Shown one piece after another: positions 9,037 to 17,274 of a stretch of 64,000 bases of DNA (its first letter is position 1; each line of letters begins with the position of its first letter). Below the pieces are notes generated by a model. It was given only the letters and a program-made list of their open reading frames with translations, did not search any database and was not told the origin of the DNA. The translations under genes and the position numbers were made by a program. The stretch is from positions 278,355-342,354 of the forward strand of contig NZ_BBZF01000019.1 of the NCBI RefSeq assembly GCF_020884795.1. Reading direction: 5' to 3'. Source of the DNA: Micromonospora okii (GTDB lineage: Bacteria > Actinomycetota > Actinomycetes > Mycobacteriales > Micromonosporaceae).

Positions 9037-9990
9037 GTGGTGCGTTTCGTGCTCAGCCGGGCACTGAAGGCCGTCCTGACCGTGTGGATCGCGATCACTT
9101 CGACCTTCTTCCTGCTCCGGCTCCTGCCGGGGGACCCCACGACCCTGATGGTCGAAGGGGACATGACGCCGGAGATGCAGGCGGCGCTGCTCAAGACGTA
9201 CGGCCTGGACCGTCCGCTGTGGGAGCAGTACGTGTCGTACCTGCGGGAGCTGCTCCAGGGCAACCTGGGCATCTCCTTCCGGCAGATCCAGCCCGTCACC
9301 GACATCATCCTCGACCGGCTGCCCTGGACGCTGCTGCTCGCCGGCACGGCGTTCGTCCTCACCGTCGCCGTCGGCATCCCGATCGGGGTGACCGCCGCCG
9401 TCCACCGGGGCAAGCTGATGGACCGGCTGCTCCAGGGCTTCGGCATCAGCGCCAACGCGCTGTTCGTGCCGAGCGTCGCCATCCTGCTGCTGGTCTTCTT
9501 CGGCGCCCAGCTCGGCTGGTTCCCGATCGGCGGGGCGATCGACCCGGACAGCCGGGGCGCGGCGGCCTACCTGAGCCTCGCCCACCACCTGGTGCTGCCG
9601 GTGCTCTCGCTGGTGCTGGTGCAGCTCGGGCCGTACGCGCTGACCCTGCGCACCAACATGATCGAGGTGCTCGGCGAGGACTACATCCGGGCCGCCCAGG
9701 CCCGGGGCCTGTCGGCCCGCCGCCGGGTCTGGAAGCACGGCCTGCGCAACGCGATCCTGCCGGCGCTGACCCTGATGGGCCTGCAACTGGGCACCCTCGT
9801 CGGCGGCGCGGTGCTCACCGAGACCGTCTTCGCCTACCCCGGCGTCGGCCGGCTGATCTACGAGGCGGTCGGCCAGCAGGACTACCCGGTGATCCAGGGG
9901 GCGTTCATCATGCTCGCCGTCACCGTGGTGGTCGCCAACGCGCTGACCGACATGCTCTACGCGGTCCTCAACCCCCGGATCCGCCTGTGA
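9037..9990 (+). CDS. Peptide ABC transporter permease, DppB type
   Basis: 317-aa permease with about six membrane segments, GTG 9037 behind GGAAAGGAGG. It carries the DppB N-terminal signature (FVLSRALKAVLTVW, then FFLLRLLPGDPTTLM) and the EAA loop in YIRAAQARGLSARRRVWKHG followed by LRNAILPALTLMGLQLG. It pairs with the permease at 10349, from which it is separated by an unusual tandem repeat. Confidence 0.94.
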   Translation: MVRFVLSRALKAVLTVWIAITSTFFLLRLLPGDPTTLMVEGDMTPEMQAALLKTYGLDRPLWEQYVSYLRELLQGNLGISFRQIQPVTDIILDRLPWTLLLAGTAFVLTVAVGIPIGVTAAVHRGKLMDRLLQGFGISANALFVPSVAILLLVFFGAQLGWFPIGGAIDPDSRGAAAYLSLAHHLVLPVLSLVLVQLGPYALTLRTNMIEVLGEDYIRAAQARGLSARRRVWKHGLRNAILPALTLMGLQLGTLVGGAVLTETVFAYPGVGRLIYEAVGQQDYPVIQGAFIMLAVTVVVANALTDMLYAVLNPRIRL

Positions 9991-9997
9991 GCACGAG

Positions 9998-10312
9998 GAG
10001 TGAACGAGCGCAGCGAGTGAGCCCCGCAGTCGCGAACCAGGCCAGCACCGCGAGCGCGAGGAGTGAACGAGCGCAGCGAGTGAGCCCCGCAGTCGCGAAC
10101 CAGGCCAGCACCGCGAGCGCGAGGAGTGAACGAGCGCAGCGAGTGAGCCCCGCAGTCGCGAACCAGGCCAGCACCGCGAGCGCGAGGAGTGAACGAGCGC
10201 AGCGAGTGAGCCCCGCAGTCGCGAACCAGGCCAGCACCGCGAGCGCGAGGAGTGAGCGAGCGCAGCGAGTGAGCCCCGCAGTCGCGAACCAAGCCAGCAC
10301 CGCGAGCGCGAG
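9998..10312. repeat. Five tandem copies of a 63-bp repeat between the two permease genes
   Basis: Units start at 9998, 10061, 10124, 10187 and 10250, each 63 bp and beginning GAGTGAACGAGCGCAGCGAG. Copies 1-4 look identical. Copy 5 differs at least in GAGTGAGC for GAGTGAAC and AACCAAG for AACCAGG. Because 63 is divisible by 3, frames stay open across the array on both strands, giving spurious repeat-protein ORFs. The array lies wholly in the 358-nt gap between the dppB-type stop (9990) and the dppC-type GTG (10349). Units are contiguous without spacers, so this is not a CRISPR. The unit resembles a GAGTGAGCGAGCGCAGCGAG-type intergenic motif of Micromonospora-like genomes. Confidence 0.95.
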
Positions 10313-10348
10313 GGCAGTGGATTCCACCATCGACGAAGGGAGGGTGCC

Positions 10349-11230
10349 GTGAGCGCCCCCGTGCTGACCGAGCAGTCGGTGCCGCCGGTCGTCCCGACTC
10401 CCACCAGGCGATCCTGGCACGCCTTCCTGCGGCAGCCCTCCGCGGCGCTGTCCGTGCTGGTGCTGGTCGTGATGGTGCTGATGGCGGTCTTCGCGCCGCT
10501 GATCGCCGACGAGCCCACCGGTGCCGGCTCGGACGTGCTGCACGCCCCGTCGGGGGCGCACTGGTTCGGCACCGACGACCTCGGGCAGGACATCTTCGCC
10601 CAGGTGGTCTGGGGCACCCGGACCAGCCTGGTGATCGGCCTGGCCGCCTCGCTGATCGCGATCGTGCTGGGCACCGCGATCGGGCTGGCCTCGGCCTACT
10701 TCCGCCCGATCGACGCGGTCGCCACCGTGATCACCGACGTGATGCTGGCGCTGCCCACCCTGCCGTTGATGATCATGCTGGCGGCGGTGGTCAGCCCCAG
10801 CGTCGTCACCCTGACCCTCATCATCGGCTTCTTCGCCTGGCCCGAGGTGGCCCGCCTCATCCGGTCGCAGGGGCTGGTGATCAGCGCGATGCCGTACATC
10901 GACGGGGCCCGGGTGCTCGGCGCGAGCGGCTGGCGGATCGTCACCCGGGAGATCCTGCCCGCCGTCGTCTCGCTGGTGATCGTCAGCGTGCTGCTCACCG
11001 CCTCCCGGGCGGTGATCTCCGAGGCCGGGCTGAGCTTCCTCGGCCTCGGCGACCCGGACGCCTGGTCGTGGGGGCGCATCCTGCTCAACGCCCAGCGCAG
11101 CGGCACCATCGCCATCGCGTGGTGGCAGACGCTCTTCCCGTCGCTGGCGATCCTGCTGCTGGTGCTCTCGGCGACCCTCGCCGGCATGCGGTTCAACGAC
11201 ACCCGCGACCCACGCCGCAACGGAGGCTGA
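10349..11230 (+). CDS. Peptide ABC transporter permease, DppC type
   Basis: 293-aa second permease, GTG 10349 with GGGAGG upstream. Features are a cytosolic N-terminus rich in Pro/Ser, a first membrane segment (ALSVLVLVVMVLMAVFAPLI), the DppC signature APSGAHWFGTDDLGQDIFAQ, and the EAA loop YIDGARVLGASGWRIVTREI. It is expected to form a heterodimer with the 9037 product. Downstream genes follow with 3-nt or overlapping spacing, so one polycistronic message is likely despite the repeat array upstream. Confidence 0.94.
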   Translation: MSAPVLTEQSVPPVVPTPTRRSWHAFLRQPSAALSVLVLVVMVLMAVFAPLIADEPTGAGSDVLHAPSGAHWFGTDDLGQDIFAQVVWGTRTSLVIGLAASLIAIVLGTAIGLASAYFRPIDAVATVITDVMLALPTLPLMIMLAAVVSPSVVTLTLIIGFFAWPEVARLIRSQGLVISAMPYIDGARVLGASGWRIVTREILPAVVSLVIVSVLLTASRAVISEAGLSFLGLGDPDAWSWGRILLNAQRSGTIAIAWWQTLFPSLAILLLVLSATLAGMRFNDTRDPRRNGG

Positions 11231-11233
11231 CCC

Positions 11234-12415
11234 ATGCGACTGCCCGACAGCTTCTACACCGGCGTCCGCGCCCGGCTGACCGAGGCGCTCGACGAGCGCG
11301 GCCTGGACGGCTTCCTCGCCACCTCCCCGGCCGACGTGGCCTTCCTCAGCGGCTTCTTCTACATCGCCACGGAACGCCCGGTCTACCTGTGGATGCCCCG
11401 CGAGGGCGACCCGCTGCTGGTCATCCCCCGCCTCGACGAGGAGTACGCCGCCCAGCAGGGCGTGACGACGCCGACCGTCAGCTACGCCGAGTACCCGGGC
11501 GTGGTCGGCGCCGAGGAGACCCTCGCCGCCGCGCTGTCACGCACCGGCGGGCCGGCCCGCCGGATCGGGGTCGGCGCGGGGGTGTCGGTCGCCGCGTTCC
11601 GGGCCCTGTCGGCGGCGATCTCCGGGGCCACCCTGGAGACCACCGACGCGGTGGCCGCGCTGCGGCTGCGCAAGTTCCCCGAGGAGATCCCGTTCCACGA
11701 GGCCGCCGCGCGGATCTGCGACGAGATGCTCGCCGCCGGCCGGGCCCTGATCGAGGAGGCCCTGGCCGGCGGGGGGCCGCTGCCCCGCGAGGACGAGATC
11801 GCCCGGCACGTCGTCGGGTACGGCACCGACCGCATGTACGCCGAGTACGACCTGGTCGTCTACACCACGAAGCTGGCCGGCGGGCTGGTGTACGCGGGCC
11901 CGAACTCGGCCCTGCCGCACGGCCTGCCGACCCGGCGGCGCGTCCAGCCGGGCGACACGCTGATCCTCTCCCTCGGCGCGGCCGTGGCCAGCCGGTTCGT
12001 GGAGAGCGAACGCACCTTCGTCATCGGCGAGCCCACCGCCGAGCAGGCGCGCTACCACGAGGCCGACCGGCGGGCGCAGGAGGTGGGCACCCAGGCGATG
12101 GTCGCCGGGCGCACCTGCGCCGAGGTCAACAGGATCTGCCTGGACGTGCTGCGGGAGCACGGGCTGGGCGAGCACATCCGGCACCGGCAGGGGCACGGCA
12201 TCGGGTTGCAGAACCACGAGCCGCCGTGGGTCGACGACGGCGACCACACCGTGCTCGCCCCGGGAATGCTCCTCTCCAGCGAACCGGGCGTCTACGTCCC
12301 CGGCCACGCCGGCTACCGCATCTCCGACACGGTCCTGGTGCAGGAGTCCGGCCCACGCCGGCTCACCAGCTACCCACGGGACCTGGAATCCAACGTCATC
12401 GAGGGGGTCCGATGA
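11234..12415 (+). CDS. M24-family peptidase-fold protein (Xaa-Pro peptidase/creatinase-like) with altered metal site
   Basis: 393-aa protein with an N-terminal creatinase/prolidase-like domain (LDGFLATSPADVAFLSGF) and a C-terminal pita-bread domain. Of the five usual metal ligands only two are plain. GQGHGIGLQNHEPP keeps the His and LLSSEPGVYVPG keeps a Glu. The first Asp position reads LSLGA, the second reads VESERTF (Glu), and the final Glu position reads YRISDTVLV (Ser). This resembles creatinase-type members that lack the dinuclear metal centre. It may hydrolyse an amide other than Xaa-Pro. It overlaps the next gene (ATGA), inside the peptide operon. Confidence 0.85.
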   Translation: MRLPDSFYTGVRARLTEALDERGLDGFLATSPADVAFLSGFFYIATERPVYLWMPREGDPLLVIPRLDEEYAAQQGVTTPTVSYAEYPGVVGAEETLAAALSRTGGPARRIGVGAGVSVAAFRALSAAISGATLETTDAVAALRLRKFPEEIPFHEAAARICDEMLAAGRALIEEALAGGGPLPREDEIARHVVGYGTDRMYAEYDLVVYTTKLAGGLVYAGPNSALPHGLPTRRRVQPGDTLILSLGAAVASRFVESERTFVIGEPTAEQARYHEADRRAQEVGTQAMVAGRTCAEVNRICLDVLREHGLGEHIRHRQGHGIGLQNHEPPWVDDGDHTVLAPGMLLSSEPGVYVPGHAGYRISDTVLVQESGPRRLTSYPRDLESNVIEGVR

Positions 12416-13248
12416 GAATCAACGGCGCGGAACTGGTCGTCGAGGCGTTCGGGCCGACCGACGCACCGGCGATGATCGTGCACCACGGCGCGCCCGGCCT
12501 GGGCTCGCGCAACGAGCCGAAGCGCTCCTTCTGCCCGTTCGCCGACCGGATGCGGGTCATCGTCTTCGACGCGCGCGGCTCCGGCGAGTCCAGCGACGAC
12601 GAGCCGTTCACCCACGAGCAGTGGGTGGCCGACGTGGACGCCATCCGGGAGCACTTCGGCTACGAGAAGATCGTCATGGCCGGCGGCTCGTACGGCGGGT
12701 TCATCGCGATGGAGTACGCCATCGCCCACCCGGACCGGGTCTCCGCGCTGGTCCTGCGGGACACCGCCGCGGACACCGCCCACGACCACCTCGCGGTGGA
12801 GCGGGCCCGCAGCACCGACCGCGTGGCGATCCCCGAGTGGGTCATCGAGCGGATCGGCACCGGGCGGTTCGAGAGCGACGAGCAGTTGCGGGAGTACTGG
12901 CGGGCCATCCTGCCGCTCTACGACCACCAGCACGACCCGGCCAAGGACGAGGCGAAGCTGGCCGCCACCCGGTTCCACTACCGGACGCACAACGCGGCCT
13001 TCGGGCAGAACATGCCCCGCTACGACCTCAAGCCGAAGCTGCCCTCGATCACCTGCCCGACCCTGGTCACCGTGGGCCGGCACGACTGGCGTACCCCGGT
13101 GGCGGCCTCGCAGACCATCGCGGACCTGGTGCCGAACGGCGAGCTGATGGTCTTCGAGAACTCCGGCCACTCGCCGCAGTTGGAGGAGCCCGAGCTGTTC
13201 CAGCGGGTGGTGCGGGACTTCCTCGGCAGGGCCGGGGTGCTGCGATGA
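12412..13248 (+). CDS. Alpha/beta hydrolase, proline-iminopeptidase-like (S33)
   Basis: 278-aa alpha/beta-hydrolase. ATG 12412 overlaps the preceding TGA. The oxyanion region HHGAPGLGSRNE, nucleophile elbow GGSYGG, acid in VTVGRHDWRTP and catalytic His in ENSGHSPQLEEP are all present, as is VIVFDARGSGESS typical of prolyl aminopeptidases and related esterases. Placement between an M24-like protein and peptide-transport ATPases suggests it trims imported peptides or hydrolyses a peptide-like amide. No signal peptide is seen. Confidence 0.86.
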   Translation: MRINGAELVVEAFGPTDAPAMIVHHGAPGLGSRNEPKRSFCPFADRMRVIVFDARGSGESSDDEPFTHEQWVADVDAIREHFGYEKIVMAGGSYGGFIAMEYAIAHPDRVSALVLRDTAADTAHDHLAVERARSTDRVAIPEWVIERIGTGRFESDEQLREYWRAILPLYDHQHDPAKDEAKLAATRFHYRTHNAAFGQNMPRYDLKPKLPSITCPTLVTVGRHDWRTPVAASQTIADLVPNGELMVFENSGHSPQLEEPELFQRVVRDFLGRAGVLR

Positions 13249-14228
13249 CCCTGTTGGAGGTCGCCGACCTGCGGGTCGCGTTCCCCGGCCCGACCGGCGA
13301 CGTCAACGCGGTCAACGGGGTGAGCCTGCACGTCGAGGCCGGGCGGACCCTGGCGATCCTCGGCGAGTCCGGCTCCGGCAAGAGCGTCACCGCGCAGGCG
13401 GTGATGGGGATCCTCGACGCGCCGCCGGCCCGCATCGGCGGCTCGGTGCGGCTGCACGGCCGCGAGCTGCTGACCCTGCCGCGCAAGCAGCGCGACCGGG
13501 TCAGCGGCGAGGAGATCGGCATGGTCTTCCAGGACGCGATGGCCGCGCTCAACCCGGTCTTCACCGTCGGGCACCAGATCGTGGAGGTGCTGCGGGTGCG
13601 CCGGGGCATGTCCAGGGTCGACGCCCGCCGCCGGGCCGTCGAGCTGGTCGAGCGGGTCCGCATCCCGGCCGCCAGGGACCGCCTGCGCGACTACCCGCAC
13701 CAGTTCTCCGGCGGGATGCGGCAGCGCATCATGATCGCGCTGGCCATCGCCCTGGAACCGGACCTGCTGATCGCCGACGAGCCCACCACCGCCCTCGACG
13801 TCACCGTGCAGGCGCAGGTCATGGAACTGCTCGCCGAGATCCAGCGGGACAGCGGAATGGGCCTGATCCTCATCACCCACGACCTCGGGGTGGTCGCCGA
13901 GGTCGCCGACGACGTGGCGGTGATGTACGCCGGACGGATCGTCGAGCGCGGCACGGTCGAGCAGATCTTCGCCGGGCCGGCGCACCCGTACACCGAGGGG
14001 CTGCTCGCCTCGATGCCCCGGGTGGACCGGCGCGACGAGCAGCTCTACGCCATCCCGGGCGCCCCGCCCAACCCGGCCCGGCTGCCCGCCGGCTGCCCGT
14101 TCCACCCGCGCTGCCCCCGGGTCACCGACGAGTGCCGGGTGACCCTGCCGCCGCTCGCGGCGCTGCCCGCCGACCGGGCCAGCGCCTGCCACCACCACGA
14201 GGAGGTGCTCCGTGCCACCCGCCGATGA
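13245..14228 (+). CDS. Peptide ABC transporter ATP-binding protein, DppD type
   Basis: 327-aa ATPase, ATG 13245 overlapping the hydrolase TGA. Walker A GESGSGKS, signature FSGGMRQR, Walker B LLIADEPTTALDVT and switch LITHDLG are intact. The C-terminal oligopeptide-transporter extension contains GCPFHPRCPRVTDEC, the Cys-rich motif of DppD/OppD. It works as a heterodimer with the 14212 product. Confidence 0.94.
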   Translation: MTLLEVADLRVAFPGPTGDVNAVNGVSLHVEAGRTLAILGESGSGKSVTAQAVMGILDAPPARIGGSVRLHGRELLTLPRKQRDRVSGEEIGMVFQDAMAALNPVFTVGHQIVEVLRVRRGMSRVDARRRAVELVERVRIPAARDRLRDYPHQFSGGMRQRIMIALAIALEPDLLIADEPTTALDVTVQAQVMELLAEIQRDSGMGLILITHDLGVVAEVADDVAVMYAGRIVERGTVEQIFAGPAHPYTEGLLASMPRVDRRDEQLYAIPGAPPNPARLPAGCPFHPRCPRVTDECRVTLPPLAALPADRASACHHHEEVLRATRR

Positions 14229-15201
14229 CGTGGTGCTGCGGGTCGAGAACCTGGTCAAGCACTTCCCGGTCAAGGGCCGGATCCCGTTCACCTCGGGCGG
14301 CGTGGTCCAGGCCGTCGACGGGGTCTCCTTCGAGTTGCGGCGCGGCGAGACCCTCGGCGTGGTGGGCGAGTCCGGCTGCGGCAAGAGCACCCTCGCCCGG
14401 ATGCTCGTCGGGCTGGAGCAGCCCACCTCCGGCGCGGTGCGCTTCGGCGAGTCGGTGGTGCACGAGGCCAGGGGCCGGGAGCTGCGCGCCCTGCGCCGGC
14501 GCATCCAGATCGTGCTCCAAGACCCGTACACCTCGCTGAACCCCCGGCGCACGATCCGGGAGATCCTGCTGCAACCCTTCGAGATCCACCCCGACGTGCT
14601 GGACCGGCGGCGGCGGGTGGAGCGGATCAGGGAGCTGCTGGACCTCGTCGGCCTCGACCCCGACCTGCACCTGGACCGCTACCCGCACCAGTTCTCCGGC
14701 GGGCAGCGCCAGCGCATCGGCATCGCCCGGGCGCTGGCCCTGCAACCCGACGTGATCGTCTGCGACGAACCGGTCTCCGCGCTGGACGTGTCGGTGCAGG
14801 CCCAGGTGGTCAACCTGCTGGAGCGGCTCCAGGACGAGCTGGGCGTGGCGTACGTCTTCATCGCCCACGACCTGTCCGTGGTGCGGCACATCTCCGACCG
14901 GGTGGCCGTGATGTACCTCGGCAAGCTCGTGGAGACCGGCCCGGAGCGGGGGCTGTACGAGGCGCCCCGGCACCCGTACACCAGTGCCCTGCTCTCGGCC
15001 GTGCCGGTGCCCGACCCGGCCGGGCGGTCGGGCCGGCAGCGGATCCTGCTGGCCGGCGACCCGCCCAGCCCCGTCGATCCGCCGTCGGGCTGCCGGTTCC
15101 GCACCCGCTGCTGGCAGGCGACCGAGACCTGCGCGACCACCGAACCGCCGCTGGCCGCCGGCCCGCACCCGGTGGCCTGCCACTACCCGCTGGCCGCGTA
15201 G
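14212..15201 (+). CDS. Peptide ABC transporter ATP-binding protein, DppF type
   Basis: 329-aa ATPase whose GTG start (14212) lies 17 nt inside the DppD-type gene. Walker A GESGCGKST, Q-loop in LQDPYTSLNPRRTIRE, signature FSGGQRQRIGIARAL, Walker B VIVCDEPVSALDVS and switch FIAHDLSVV are present. The C-terminal GCRFRTRCWQATETC is the family Cys motif. The YTSLNPR stretch marks the DppF/OppF partner. Confidence 0.94.
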   Translation: MPPADDVVLRVENLVKHFPVKGRIPFTSGGVVQAVDGVSFELRRGETLGVVGESGCGKSTLARMLVGLEQPTSGAVRFGESVVHEARGRELRALRRRIQIVLQDPYTSLNPRRTIREILLQPFEIHPDVLDRRRRVERIRELLDLVGLDPDLHLDRYPHQFSGGQRQRIGIARALALQPDVIVCDEPVSALDVSVQAQVVNLLERLQDELGVAYVFIAHDLSVVRHISDRVAVMYLGKLVETGPERGLYEAPRHPYTSALLSAVPVPDPAGRSGRQRILLAGDPPSPVDPPSGCRFRTRCWQATETCATTEPPLAAGPHPVACHYPLAA

Positions 15202-15234
15202 CGGTCGGCGACAGTCCCAGAAGGAGAAGCTGTC

Positions 15235-16437
15235 TTGCTGCAAGAACCCGCCCCCAGGTACCAGGGCCACAAGTCGTACTCGTACCTGGAGCCGCACGCC
15301 GACTACCGGCTCTTCCCGCTGGCGCAGGAGGTCGGCCGGGTGCCCGAACACGACCTGGGGCTGTCCGACGGGCAACGGGAGCGGGTGAGCCGGCTGCTCG
15401 CCGAGCACATCGCGATCTCGCTGCACGAGCATCCGGTGGTGCTGCCCGAGGACGTGTCCCGGCTGCGCGAGTACAACCGGACCGCCCGCCAGCGCACCGG
15501 CTACGAGGGGCTGGCCCGCTCGGGGCTGACCGCGGTGTTCGACAACTTCATGGCCGGCGCCTCCTGCGTGACCAGCGAGAACGGCTGGAAGTGGAACGAC
15601 CTGATCTACGCCCTCGGGATGCGGATGAGTGACCTGTACAAGCAGGACCACGTCTTCCTCGCCACCTCCGTCGCCGACATCCACGCCGCCAAGCGGGACG
15701 GCCGGCTCGCGCTCGTGGCGGGCCTGGAGTGCGCCAGCCCGATCGAGAACGAGCTGGACCGCATCGACATCCTCTACGGCTTCGGCGTCCGCCAGCTCGG
15801 CATCGCCTACAGCCAGGCCAACATGCTCGGCGGCGGCCTGTCGGAGCGGCACGACGGCGGGCTGACCCACTTCGGGCGGCGCGCGGTGGACCGGATGAAC
15901 AAGCTCGGCATCGCCATCGACATTTCGCACTCCGGCGACCAGACCTGCCTGGACGTCGTCGAGGCCAGCCGGGTGCCCGTGTTCATCACCCACGCCGGGG
16001 CCCGCGCGGTGTGGGACACCTCCCGGATGAAGCCGGACGAGGTGATCCGGGCCTGCGCCGAGCGGGGCGGTGTCATCGGCATCGAGGCGGCCCCGCACAC
16101 CACCCTGTCGGCCGAGCACCCGCACCACAGCATCGAGTCGGTGATGGACCACTTCACCTACTGCGTCGACCTCGTCGGCATCGACCACGTCACCTTCGGC
16201 CCGGACACGATGTTCGGCGACCACGTCGGGGTGCACAACACCTACGCCGGCAACTACGCGCACGACGCCGGCAACCGGCCGGAGCACCCCCGGGTGGAGT
16301 ACGTCTCCGGGGTGGAGAACCCGGGTGAGGCGTTCGGCAACATCGTCGGCTGGCTGGTCGCCCACGACTACTCCGACGACGAGATCGCCAAGGTCGTCGG
16401 CGGCAACACCCTGCGGGTGCTCGAACAGGTCTGGTGA
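15235..16437 (+). CDS. Membrane dipeptidase-like hydrolase (peptidase family M19), copy 2
   Basis: 400-aa paralogue of the 6178 product, closely similar along its length; long stretches such as FGRRAVDRMNKLGIAID are identical in protein and nearly so in DNA. It starts with TTG 15235 behind AAGGAGA; the next codon, CTG, corresponds to the copy-1 start region. It shows the same metal-site pattern (ISLHEHP, SHSGDQT, THAGARAV, FGPDTMFGD), again with H-x-H for the usual H-x-D. Differences cluster in the N-terminal half (for example MAGASCVTSENGWKW) and near the C-terminus, suggesting different substrate preference. Confidence 0.9.
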   Translation: MLQEPAPRYQGHKSYSYLEPHADYRLFPLAQEVGRVPEHDLGLSDGQRERVSRLLAEHIAISLHEHPVVLPEDVSRLREYNRTARQRTGYEGLARSGLTAVFDNFMAGASCVTSENGWKWNDLIYALGMRMSDLYKQDHVFLATSVADIHAAKRDGRLALVAGLECASPIENELDRIDILYGFGVRQLGIAYSQANMLGGGLSERHDGGLTHFGRRAVDRMNKLGIAIDISHSGDQTCLDVVEASRVPVFITHAGARAVWDTSRMKPDEVIRACAERGGVIGIEAAPHTTLSAEHPHHSIESVMDHFTYCVDLVGIDHVTFGPDTMFGDHVGVHNTYAGNYAHDAGNRPEHPRVEYVSGVENPGEAFGNIVGWLVAHDYSDDEIAKVVGGNTLRVLEQVW

Positions 16438-16440
16438 GGC

Positions 16441-16465
16441 CCGTGCGGCCGATCGGGCCGCACGG
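16441..16465 (+). terminator. GC-rich hairpin after dipeptidase copy 2
   Basis: CCGTGCGGCC and GGCCGCACGG form a perfect 10-bp stem around a 5-nt loop, starting three bases after the stop at 16437. There is no U-tract, as is usual for actinobacterial hairpin terminators. It may separate the peptide operon from the GntR gene or attenuate read-through. Confidence 0.65.
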
Positions 16466-16527
16466 CACCCACGAACTACACTCCGTACGCCGCGACCGGC
16501 GGCGACGGAGCGATGAAATGAGGGCGG

Positions 16528-17274
16528 ATGGCTCGGCGCGAGACCGCGCTTCAGACCGCGCACGGTCGACTACGGCAGCTCATCGGCAGCGAGTTCCGCT
16601 CCGGCGACAAGCTGCCCAACGAGCGTGAGCTGGCCGACCGGCTGGAGGTCAGCCGGGCCACCGTGCGTGAGGTGCTGGGCCAGCTCGCCGCCGAGGGGGT
16701 GGTGACCCGCACCTGGGGCATCGGCACCTTCGTGCACGACGGCGTCGGGCGGGTGCCGGTGTCCATCGGCGATGTCACGGCGCTGCGGGACCGGATCACC
16801 GCCTCGGGCCACCGCCCGACCCTCCAGGACGCGGCGGTCAGCCGGGCCCCGTGCCCGGCTGACTGCGCGCGGGTGCTCGGCGTGGAGGCGGGCTCGCAGG
16901 TGTGGCGGGTCGACCGCCTCTTCGCCGTCGACGAGGTCCCGGCCGCCTGGATCCGCGACCACCTGCCGCTGCGCGTCGAGGACCGGGACCTCGACCCCTC
17001 CGGCCTGGTCAGCATCGACCTGGACATGTTCGAGTTCCTGGCCAGCGCGACCGGTATGCCGGTGCGGCGGGCCGAGGTCGAGCTCGTCGCCGTGCTCGCC
17101 GACGAGGAGGCCACCGCCCGGCTCGGCGTCGCCGTCGGGCACCCGCTGGTCACCGCGACCCAGATCGGGTACGGCGACGGCGGGGCGGCCCTGTTCCACG
17201 GCCACTTCACGGTCCGCACGGACGTGTTGACGCTGCGGATCAGCCGGGGGGTCGACCGCCAGCCGGCGCGGTGA
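16528..17274 (+). CDS. GntR-family transcriptional regulator with UTRA domain (HutC subfamily)
   Basis: 248-aa regulator. The N-terminal winged HTH includes SGDKLPNERELADRLEVSR and TVREVLGQLAAEGVVTR, with the typical GIGTFV wing end. Residues about 85-240 form a UTRA ligand domain (GSQVWRVDRLFAVDEVPAAW, HGHFTVRTDVLTLRISR). The ligand is likely a small molecule related to the imported peptides or their breakdown products; this is inference from position 90 nt behind the operon. The convergent MFS frame reads antisense through the whole gene. Confidence 0.9.
   Translation: MARRETALQTAHGRLRQLIGSEFRSGDKLPNERELADRLEVSRATVREVLGQLAAEGVVTRTWGIGTFVHDGVGRVPVSIGDVTALRDRITASGHRPTLQDAAVSRAPCPADCARVLGVEAGSQVWRVDRLFAVDEVPAAWIRDHLPLRVEDRDLDPSGLVSIDLDMFEFLASATGMPVRRAEVELVAVLADEEATARLGVAVGHPLVTATQIGYGDGGAALFHGHFTVRTDVLTLRISRGVDRQPAR

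Noticed and set aside
9998..10312. CRISPR array
   Set aside because: The 63-bp units are contiguous with no variable spacers and no cas genes are nearby.
9957..10561. Minus-strand frames of 111 and 197 aa made of repeated GLVRDCGAHSLRS / LALAVLAWFATAGLTRC units
   Set aside because: They are artefacts of reading the 63-bp tandem repeat, whose length is a multiple of three; there is no start context or family match.
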